Origin: Pseudomonadota bacterium
GTDB taxonomy: Bacteria; Pseudomonadota; Alphaproteobacteria; Rhizobiales; Hyphomicrobiaceae
Length of the DNA stretch: 21,765 bases
Assembly: GCA_021813195.1 (NCBI GenBank)
Contig: JAKALI010000012.1
Coordinates: 1 to 21,765 of the forward strand
Direction: 5' to 3'
Position 1 is the first letter of the stretch. Every line of letters starts with the position of its first letter. A program made the position numbers and the translations under genes. This document shows, piece after piece, positions 15,829-21,765 of this stretch. Under the pieces are notes generated by a model. The model made no database searches, had not been told where the DNA came from, and saw only the letters and a program-made list of their open reading frames with translations.

Positions 15829-17718
15829 ATGGACACTTCGAATTCAAATTTGCCCGCTGCGTTCGACGTCATCGTCGTGGGCGGGGGTCACGCGGGTGTC
15901 GAGGCGGCGGCCGCGGCAGCTCGGCTCGGCGCGCGCACGGCCCTGGTGACGCACCGTTCCGGTACGATCGGCGAGATGTCGTGCAACCCCGCAATCGGGG
16001 GGTTGGGTAAAGGCCATTTGGTTCGCGAGGTGGATGCGCTGGACGGTCTAATGGGCCGCGTGGCGGACGCAGCCGGGATCCAGTTCCGGCTCTTAAATCG
16101 CTCCAAAGGCCCCGCCGTGCAGGGGCCGCGGGCACAAGCCGATCGCAAACTTTACAAGCAGGCGATGCAGGCGGCTATCCGGGCGACGCCCAGTCTTTCG
16201 GTCGTCGAGGGTGCCGTACACGACCTCCGGGTGATCAGGGGACGAGTTTGCGGTGTCTGTCTGGCCGATGGCCTACAACTCACCGCAGGCGCCGTGGTGC
16301 TGACCACCGGCACCTTTCTCAACGGTTTGATTCACCTCGGCGCAGAGCGCATTCCTGCTGGTCGGCACGGCGAGGCGCCAGCCCTCGGACTCTCCGAGCG
16401 ACTCTATGGGCTCGGCTTGAGGATGGGCCGTTTGAAGACCGGTACGCCGGCTCGTCTCGACCGCTCGACCATCGCCTGGGACAGCCTCGCGCAGCAGCCG
16501 GCGGACGATCCGCCCGTGCCATTCTCGTTTCTAACCCGTCGCATCGAGACGCCTCAAGTGAGTTGTGCCATCACGGCGACAACGCCAGCGACTCACGACA
16601 TCATTCGCACGAATCTCGATCGATCTCCCCTCTACTGTGGCCAGATTACGAGCGTCGGGCCGCGCTATTGCCCCTCGATTGAGGATAAGGTTGTCCGTTT
16701 TGCCGACAGATCGGCCCATCAGGTCTTTTTGGAGCCGGAAGGCCTCGACGATCCCACGGTGTATCCGAACGGTATTTCCTCGTCGCTACCGGCGTCGGTT
16801 CAGGAGGCGTTTATCCGGACGATTCCAGGCTTAGAGCGCGTGCGGATTCTTCGGCCGGGCTATGCGATCGAGTACGATTACGTCGATCCGCGCGAGCTGG
16901 AGGCGACTTTGGCGGTGCGGCGGCTCCCGGGGCTCTTTCTCGCCGGTCAGATCAACGGAACCACGGGGTACGAGGAGGCCGCCGCCCAAGGTATCGTCGC
17001 TGGGATCAACGCAGCCCTGGCCGCCGGCGGAGGCCACCGCACCTTCGTGCTTTCGCGGTCGGAGGCCTATATGGGCGTCATGATCGATGATCTCGTCTCG
17101 CGGGGCGTCAGCGAGCCCTATCGCATGTTCACCTCGCGGGCGGAGTATCGCCTACGACTTCGTGCCGACAACGCAGATCAGCGTCTGACGCCGCTTGGGA
17201 TCGGTTTGGGCTGTGTGGGAGCCGCCCGAAGAGCGGCCTTCGCCGCCAAAGAGGCCGCGCTCGCCGAAGGCCGGGCCATGCTGGCGGGACTGTCGGCAAC
17301 ACCCAATCAATTGAAAGGTCGCGGCATCGACATCAATCAAGATGGCCGTCGGCGGTCAGCGTTCGACCTGCTGGCGTTGCCCGATGTTGACCTCGAGCAT
17401 GTCATAGCGATCTGGCCCGAAATCGGGCGGCTCGACCGGCAAATCGCGGAGCAATTGGCAGTAGACGCTCGCTATGCGGCCTATGTTCGGCGACAGGACG
17501 AGGACATATCTGCACTAAAGCGCGACGAAGCAATCGTCATTCCAGCGGCGTTTGATTTTTCCTCCGTTCCGAGTCTTTCGAATGAGGCCCGCCAAAAGTT
17601 GCAGCAGCATCGTCCGCGTACGATTGCGCAGGCGGGTCGAATTGACGGCATAACGCCGGCGGCGCTGACTTTGCTTGCAGTAACGCTGCGGCGGGCGGCG
17701 AGCCGGAAATCGGCGTGA
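15829..17718 (+). CDS. mnmG: tRNA uridine-5-carboxymethylaminomethyl(34) synthesis enzyme MnmG
   Basis: MnmG (GidA) is the FAD- and NADH-dependent partner of MnmE in wobble-uridine modification. The 629-residue length is standard. It has the FAD-binding [10 protein letters not shown] (18-27), the [20 protein letters not shown] stretch, [11 protein letters not shown], the [13 protein letters not shown] motif and [15 protein letters not shown] toward the helical C-terminal domain. No motif is missing. The ribosome-binding site before 15829 is weak, but the protein from there starts [20 protein letters not shown] as expected. It is followed without a gap by rsmG. Confidence 0.98.
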   Translation: MDTSNSNLPAAFDVIVVGGGHAGVEAAAAAARLGARTALVTHRSGTIGEMSCNPAIGGLGKGHLVREVDALDGLMGRVADAAGIQFRLLNRSKGPAVQGPRAQADRKLYKQAMQAAIRATPSLSVVEGAVHDLRVIRGRVCGVCLADGLQLTAGAVVLTTGTFLNGLIHLGAERIPAGRHGEAPALGLSERLYGLGLRMGRLKTGTPARLDRSTIAWDSLAQQPADDPPVPFSFLTRRIETPQVSCAITATTPATHDIIRTNLDRSPLYCGQITSVGPRYCPSIEDKVVRFADRSAHQVFLEPEGLDDPTVYPNGISSSLPASVQEAFIRTIPGLERVRILRPGYAIEYDYVDPRELEATLAVRRLPGLFLAGQINGTTGYEEAAAQGIVAGINAALAAGGGHRTFVLSRSEAYMGVMIDDLVSRGVSEPYRMFTSRAEYRLRLRADNADQRLTPLGIGLGCVGAARRAAFAAKEAALAEGRAMLAGLSATPNQLKGRGIDINQDGRRRSAFDLLALPDVDLEHVIAIWPEIGRLDRQIAEQLAVDARYAAYVRRQDEDISALKRDEAIVIPAAFDFSSVPSLSNEARQKLQQHRPRTIAQAGRIDGITPAALTLLAVTLRRAASRKSA

Positions 17719-18398
17719 TGGGTGAGGTAGCTGGGTCAGCGCAGATCCGAATCACGGGACCTCAAGATTTCGCGGAAATCTTCGGGGCTTCACGTGAAAC
17801 AGTGCTACGTCTCGAGACCTTCGCCGAAGCGCTCGAGCGCTGGCAGAAGGCCGTGCAGCTTGTAGCGCCTTCCACGCTCGACTCGGTCTGGCAACGCCAT
17901 TTTGCCGATAGCGCTCAGATTTTGGCTTTGGCCCCGCAACACGTCCAAACTTGGCTTGATCTTGGCTCGGGCGCTGGCTTTCCGGGTCTCGTCGTTGCCA
18001 TCCTGGCGGCCCAGGATTCGACGAGGCGCTCTGAGACGCGGTTCTGTCTGATCGAGTCCGACACACGCAAAGCGGCATTCCTGCGAGAAGTTTCACGACT
18101 AACAGGCGTCGCTGTGGAGATCTTGGGGACCCGAATCGAATTTCCCGCGACTCAGGCTAGAGTTGGCGCAGCAGATGTGATCTCGGCACGGGCCTTGGCG
18201 CCGCTTAGCAAACTCCTGGCTTTGGCCGAACCCTATTGGAAACCTGAAACGCTCGGGATTTTTCTCAAAGGGCGGAGTGGCGAGGCGGAAGTCGCACAGG
18301 CCAGCGCGACGTGGAAGTTTGACGCTCAAGTCGTGCCAAGCCGCACCGAGTCAGACGGGCGTATCGTCTGTATGAGCAACATGTCGCGTGTCATGTGA
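17718..18398 (+). CDS. rsmG: 16S rRNA (guanine(527)-N7)-methyltransferase RsmG
   Basis: RsmG (GidB) methylates G527 of 16S rRNA using S-adenosylmethionine; its loss gives low-level streptomycin resistance in several bacteria. From the ATG at 17718 it has 226 residues, with the family stretch RWQKAVQLVAPSTLD (41-55), HFADSAQI (61-68) and the SAM-binding loop LDLGSGAGFPG (80-90), then FCLIESDTRKAAFLREV and SARALAPL. The start overlaps the mnmG stop by one base (TGATG); a GTG three bases earlier is an equally possible start. A parS-like site lies inside its first 30 codons. Confidence 0.95.
   Translation: MGEVAGSAQIRITGPQDFAEIFGASRETVLRLETFAEALERWQKAVQLVAPSTLDSVWQRHFADSAQILALAPQHVQTWLDLGSGAGFPGLVVAILAAQDSTRRSETRFCLIESDTRKAAFLREVSRLTGVAVEILGTRIEFPATQARVGAADVISARALAPLSKLLALAEPYWKPETLGIFLKGRSGEAEVAQASATWKFDAQVVPSRTESDGRIVCMSNMSRVM
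17786..17801. other. parS: parS centromere-like site 2 (inside rsmG)
   Basis: GGCTTCACGTGAAACA matches the parS consensus TGTTTCACGTGAAACA at 14 of 16 positions; the right half-site CACGTGAAACA is perfect and the left has two changes. It lies within rsmG codons 23-29 (reading ASRET) and about 0.6 kb before parA. Two such sites 2 kb apart beside parAB make chance unlikely. Confidence 0.82.
18089..18104. other. Degenerate parS-like sequence in rsmG
   Basis: AGTTTCACGACTAACA matches the parS consensus at 12 of 16 positions. The left half-site is intact but the centre is broken. It may be a weak or dead site, or chance. Confidence 0.2.
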
Positions 18399-18422
18399 GC
18401 GTCGAAACGGAGGGATCGTCTC

Positions 18423-19256
18423 GTGACCGGGAATGACCAAAGAGAGCAGCGCCTCAGGGTGCTCGCAGTGGCCAATCAAAAAGGTGGCGTCGGCAAAACG
18501 ACGACCGCGATAAACCTGGGTACGGCGTTGGCCGCGGTCGGCGAGCGAGTTCTTGTCATTGATCTCGATCCGCAGGGTAACGCTTCGACGGGCTTGGGCA
18601 TTGCTCCGGAAACACGCGGGCGAACCGCATTTGATGTCCTCGTCAACGCGATGCCGATCGCCGATGTCGCCGTCGCAACCGCCGTGCCGGGTCTGTCGAT
18701 TGTCCCCGCCAACAGTGATCTCGTCGGTGTCGAGCACGATTTGATGAGCGATGCGAGCCGGCCTTACAAATTGCGGGACGCATTGACCGCCCTTGTGGGT
18801 CACGCCCGTGTGCGCAGCGATGTGCCTCAATTCACTTACGTTCTGATCGATTGTCCCCCATCGCTCAATCTCTTGACGTTGAATGCCTTGGCGGCTGCGG
18901 ACGCTGTAATCGTGCCGGTACAGTGCGAGTTTTTTGCACTGGAAGGAATTTCGCAACTCAAAGACTCAATCGAACAGATCCGAGCGACACTCAATCCGAC
19001 CCTCGAAATTCAGGGTGTCGTCCTGACCATGCACGATGCGCGGACATCGCTATCGCGCGAGGTCGCCGAGAACGTGCGATCGTTTTTCGGTTCGAAAGTC
19101 TATGAATCCGTCATTCCCCGCAATACGCGGGTAGCGGAGGCTCCCTCTCATGGAAAACCAATTCTACTCTACGATTACGACTGCGCCGGCAGCCAGGCGT
19201 ACATCCGGCTGGCGACGGAATTGATCGAGCGGGAGCGTCAGACCAAAGCGGCGTAA
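18423..19256 (+). CDS. parA: Chromosome-partitioning ATPase ParA
   Basis: ParA is the Walker-type ATPase that forms a nucleoid-bound gradient and pulls ParB-parS complexes, moving newly copied origins apart. The 277-residue protein has the deviant Walker A KGGVGKTT (20-27) with the signature lysine at position 20, DLDPQGN (47-53), and the YVLIDCPPSLNLLTLNAL region (Walker B, around 140). No N-terminal helix-turn-helix is present, so it is the chromosomal (Soj-like) kind and not a plasmid autorepressor. The start is a GTG: GGAGGG sits 8 bases before it and no in-frame ATG is near. It begins 24 bases after rsmG and precedes parB by 93 bases. Confidence 0.97.
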   Translation: MTGNDQREQRLRVLAVANQKGGVGKTTTAINLGTALAAVGERVLVIDLDPQGNASTGLGIAPETRGRTAFDVLVNAMPIADVAVATAVPGLSIVPANSDLVGVEHDLMSDASRPYKLRDALTALVGHARVRSDVPQFTYVLIDCPPSLNLLTLNALAAADAVIVPVQCEFFALEGISQLKDSIEQIRATLNPTLEIQGVVLTMHDARTSLSREVAENVRSFFGSKVYESVIPRNTRVAEAPSHGKPILLYDYDCAGSQAYIRLATELIERERQTKAA

Positions 19257-19349
19257 TGAGCCCGAGCGGGCGATCAGCCCGGTCGATACCTCCTCTGTCG
19301 CCCCGCGTATGTCTCCGACCTGTGAGCCCTTCAGCCCAAGAGAAGAAGC

Positions 19350-20237
19350 ATGAACCTTCCCCTGCAAAGGAACCGCCTCGGCCGTGGATTAGCGTCACTC
19401 ATTGGGGATACTGTCTTGCCAGGGCCAGGAACGACGGTTGATGGCGAGCATCGTCATGTCGGAACCGATCAGCTTAAGGGTGGAACGCTTAATCCGCGCC
19501 GCGATTTTCGTGAGGAGGAACTGGCGGAGCTTGCCGACAGCATTCGCGCTAAAGGACTGGTGCAGCCGATCATCGTGCGCCCCGACCCCAAAAACCCCGC
19601 GAATTTCGAGATCGTCGCTGGTGAGCGGCGCTGGCGTGCCGCGCAAAAAGCGGGTCTGCACACAGTTCCCGTTATTGTGCGGTCGCTTTCCGATAAGGAA
19701 GTGCTTGAGCTTGCCATCATCGAGAACGTGCAGCGCGCGGACCTCAATCCAGTCGAAGAGGCCGTCGGCTATCGCGATCTCATTGAAAGGTTCGGGTACA
19801 GCCAAGAGCAGGTGGCGGACATTATCGGCAAAAGCCGCAGCCATGTGACAAACACGCTGCGTCTGTTGAAGCTACCTGCCGAGGTCCAAGCGCTGCTGCA
19901 ATCCGGAGCCCTCACCGCAGGCCATGCCCGCGCACTCGTTGGACGCGAGGATGCGGAGGCCCTGGCCCGGCGGATCATCGATCAAGGTATGAATGTTCGC
20001 GAGGTCGAGGCGCTCGTTCAGGCGGGACCCATTGGCGAACCTGGTTCGACGGCGCGCCGTGTTCGAGAAAAAGACCCCGATACGCGCGCCTTCGAAAAGG
20101 AGCTGACGGACTCGTTGGGGCTGAAAGTCGAGATCAAGCGTGGCTCCGGTGAGAGTGGCCACATGATCATCAAATACGGCAATTTCGATCAGCTTGAGTA
20201 CATCCGAATGCGGCTGACGGGGCTACCGCAGGACTAG
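19350..20237 (+). CDS. parB: Chromosome-partitioning protein ParB
   Basis: ParB binds parS, loads as a CTP-dependent sliding clamp around it and stimulates ParA. The 295-residue protein has the N-terminal ParA-activating motif LGRGLASLIGD (10-20), the CTPase domain with NPRRDF (48-53), GERRWRA (91-97) and ENVQR (125-129), the parS-reading helix-turn-helix region SQEQVADIIGKSRSHV (151-166), the GHARALVG stretch (201-208), and a C-terminal dimerisation domain (about 235-295). All motifs are intact. GAGAAG lies shortly before the ATG. The palindromes at 15730-15745 and 17786-17801 are the expected targets. Confidence 0.98.
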   Translation: MNLPLQRNRLGRGLASLIGDTVLPGPGTTVDGEHRHVGTDQLKGGTLNPRRDFREEELAELADSIRAKGLVQPIIVRPDPKNPANFEIVAGERRWRAAQKAGLHTVPVIVRSLSDKEVLELAIIENVQRADLNPVEEAVGYRDLIERFGYSQEQVADIIGKSRSHVTNTLRLLKLPAEVQALLQSGALTAGHARALVGREDAEALARRIIDQGMNVREVEALVQAGPIGEPGSTARRVREKDPDTRAFEKELTDSLGLKVEIKRGSGESGHMIIKYGNFDQLEYIRMRLTGLPQD

Positions 20238-20356
20238 TGCGGCGACAGCGTTAGCGTTGGACATCGGCCTTCCTTGACGCCCGACATATTGTAGGGCAAG
20301 CGCGTCGAGCGGCGGGCTCACGTCTCGGCTGTCCGCTATTGGAGCCGGTTTGATCC
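20238..20356 (+). promoter_or_regulatory. Spacer between parB and hisE
   Basis: These 119 bases are GC-rich. They contain a small inverted repeat, GCCC-GACATATTGTA-GGGC, at about 20280-20298, which is not a terminator, and GGAG at 20341-20344 that can serve hisE. This is where the origin-cluster order ends and the his/coaA pair begins, so it may be a rearrangement junction. No strong promoter is recognisable. Confidence 0.3.
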
Positions 20357-20677
20357 ATGACGTCTGACATTATCAGCGAGCTTGCAGCGACGATCGCAGC
20401 TCGGCGTGCGGAAACGGCCGAAACGTCCTACACCCGCATGCTGCTTGAAGGCGGCGCAGAGCGTTGCGCCCGCAAATTCGGCGAAGAAGCGATCGAGACG
20501 GTGCTCGCCGGAGTGAGCGGTACACCGGACGAGCTGAAGGCCGAAGCGGCGGATGTCATCTATCATCTGCTCGTGCTGCTGGAAGCGCGGGGCATTGCCT
20601 GGATCGACGTGGCAGAGGTCTTGAATTCGCGTCGCGGCACTTCAGGTCACGAAGAGAAAGCAGCTCGTAAGAGATGA
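20357..20677 (+). CDS. hisE: Phosphoribosyl-ATP pyrophosphatase
   Basis: HisE hydrolyses phosphoribosyl-ATP to phosphoribosyl-AMP, the second step of histidine synthesis. The 106-residue length is normal for the single-domain enzyme, not fused to HisI. Metal-site motifs [10 protein letters not shown] (about 40-49) and [13 protein letters not shown] (about 62-74) are intact. GGAG at 20341 is 12 bases before the ATG. It overlaps coaA as ATGA, the same pairing seen in rhizobial histidine operons, but the expected upstream hisF is absent; parB lies upstream instead. Confidence 0.93.
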   Translation: MTSDIISELAATIAARRAETAETSYTRMLLEGGAERCARKFGEEAIETVLAGVSGTPDELKAEAADVIYHLLVLLEARGIAWIDVAEVLNSRRGTSGHEEKAARKR

Positions 20678-21741
20678 AGGAGCGACTGAGGAGTTCGGTC
20701 ATGCGTCGCGGAGCCGACGGGCCTATCAGGGCCAAGCGGTCCAGGAAGGTGCCACAAACCAAGCCCAGCAAGCGACATGTTCGCAAGGGCGCGGTCGCAG
20801 CTGAACTCGCATTCTCTCCTTATCTGCATATGAGCCGCGCGGATTGGGCGCGACTGCGTGCCGATACACCGATGACACTCGAGGCCCAGGAACTGGAGCA
20901 GTTGTCGGGCATCATCGAAGAGTTGTCGGTGCAGGAAGTGGAAGAGGTCTATTTGCCTCTGTCCCGCCTGCTCAATTTGTATGTCGCTGCCTCGCAGAAG
21001 CTGCATGCCGTGACGTCGACATTCCTGGGGCAGAACGATCGGCGCGTCCCGTTCATCATCGGGGTTGCGGGATCGGTGGCGGTGGGCAAGAGTACGACGG
21101 CGCGCGTTCTGAAGGCCCTGTTAGCGCGTTGGCCCGATCACCCGCAGGTCGAGTTAATCACCACGGACGGCTTCTTGTGGCCAAACAAGGAGCTCGAGGC
21201 GCGCGGTCTTATGAATCGCAAGGGCTTTCCGGAGAGCTTCGACACCGGACGGCTTCTCAATTTTCTCGCCGATGTGAAGTCGGGCAAGGCAACCGTTGCT
21301 GCGCCGGTCTATTCGCATTTTCACTACGACATCCTGCCTGGCCAACTGCACATTATCGAGCGGCCAGACATACTGATCGTCGAGGGGCTCAACGTACTCC
21401 AACCTGCGGGTTTGCCGCCCGATGGGGCTGGCATCCCATTCGTCTCCGACTTCTTCGATTTTTCGATTTACATCGATGCCGATCCAGAGGTGATCCAGGA
21501 ATGGTACTTGGAGCGGTTCATGAGGTTGCGTTCGACAGCTTTCCGCGATCCGGGCGCTTATTTTCATAAGTATGCGGATCTGCCGCACGAAGTGGCCCAG
21601 CAAAAGGCTCTGGCGCTCTGGTCGGAGATCAACCTGAAGAACCTCGAGGAGAATATTCTTCCAACACGGCAGCGCGCGCGGCTGATCCTGAAAAAGACTG
21701 CCAATCATCGCGTCGAGTCCGTTGCTCTGCGCAAATTGTGA
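20674..21741 (+). CDS. coaA: Type I pantothenate kinase
   Basis: CoaA phosphorylates pantothenate, the first and feedback-controlled step of CoA synthesis. The 355-residue protein has the P-loop GSVAVGKST (133-141), [13 protein letters not shown], the [14 protein letters not shown] segment, [11 protein letters not shown] and the C-terminal [17 protein letters not shown] stretch, all near-identical in order to the E. coli enzyme. It is about 40 residues longer at the N-terminus (E. coli: 316), and the extra part is rich in Arg and Lys. An ATG at 20701 would trim nine residues. The chosen start at 20674 overlaps the hisE stop. The last 24 bases of the window after the stop hold no resolvable feature. 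Confidence 0.96.
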   Translation: MKERLRSSVMRRGADGPIRAKRSRKVPQTKPSKRHVRKGAVAAELAFSPYLHMSRADWARLRADTPMTLEAQELEQLSGIIEELSVQEVEEVYLPLSRLLNLYVAASQKLHAVTSTFLGQNDRRVPFIIGVAGSVAVGKSTTARVLKALLARWPDHPQVELITTDGFLWPNKELEARGLMNRKGFPESFDTGRLLNFLADVKSGKATVAAPVYSHFHYDILPGQLHIIERPDILIVEGLNVLQPAGLPPDGAGIPFVSDFFDFSIYIDADPEVIQEWYLERFMRLRSTAFRDPGAYFHKYADLPHEVAQQKALALWSEINLKNLEENILPTRQRARLILKKTANHRVESVALRKL

Positions 21742-21765
21742 ACCGGCTCGGCTATGATCAAGAAA

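Noticed and set aside
19256..19441. 61-codon open frame starting at the parA stop (TAATG)
   Set aside because: It runs out of frame into parB, whose start and motifs are clear; composition looks like a shadow frame.
1..21765. CRISPR arrays, tRNA or rRNA genes, insertion sequences, phage or defence genes
   Set aside because: No regularly spaced repeats, cloverleaf-like sequence, transposase motifs or known defence domains were seen on either strand.

Overview
The window looks like the replication-origin region of an alphaproteobacterial chromosome, most likely from the Hyphomicrobiales (Rhizobiales). Three things support this. The order secB / dnaQ-coaE-aroE-maf-ppsR / hemE-hemJ / rho / mnmE-mnmG-rsmG-parA-parB is the conserved alphaproteobacterial origin cluster best known from Caulobacter and Rickettsia. 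The genes are GC-rich with coding-dense, overlapping operons. The window also carries ParB-binding (parS) sites of the chromosomal type. Genus cannot be decided from the sequence alone.

Layout. Positions 1-5010 are accessory or less conserved: the C-terminal part of a penicillin-binding transpeptidase (5' end outside the window), a fumarylacetoacetate-hydrolase-family enzyme, a TadG-like protein with a von Willebrand A domain, and an unrecognised 287-residue protein. Positions 5011-5517 are secB. Positions 5541-9246 are a minus-strand operon ppsR > maf > aroE > coaE > dnaQ, whose first four genes overlap each other by 1-4 bases. Positions 9247-9663 are a 417-base gap between the divergent ppsR and hemE. 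By position this is the predicted chromosomal origin; it holds an AT-rich tract, a near-consensus DnaA box and an IHF-like site. Positions 9664-12845 are hemE-hemJ (4-base overlap) and rho, which ends in a perfect 13-bp intrinsic terminator. Positions 12860-13816 are a minus-strand membrane di-iron hydroxylase of the sterol desaturase family. Positions 13817-14318 have no clear gene but carry coding-like remnants. Positions 14319-20237 are mnmE, mnmG, rsmG, parA and parB, with one parS-like palindrome upstream of mnmG and one inside the start of rsmG. Positions 20357-21741 are hisE-coaA (4-base overlap).

How it fits together. The conserved genes on both sides of 9247-9663 mostly read away from it, as expected for co-orientation with forks leaving an origin. 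ParA, ParB and the nearby parS sites form the origin segregation machinery. The remaining conserved genes are housekeeping: proofreading (DnaQ), CoA synthesis at its first and last steps (CoaA, CoaE), shikimate, haem and histidine synthesis, tRNA wobble modification (MnmE/MnmG), 16S rRNA methylation (RsmG), transcription termination (Rho) and export (SecB).

I found no CRISPR array, tRNA, rRNA, insertion sequence or defence system. The most interesting elements are the origin/centromere architecture, the parS embedded in rsmG, the unrecognised protein at 3919-4782, and the shifted-frame remnants upstream of mnmE.
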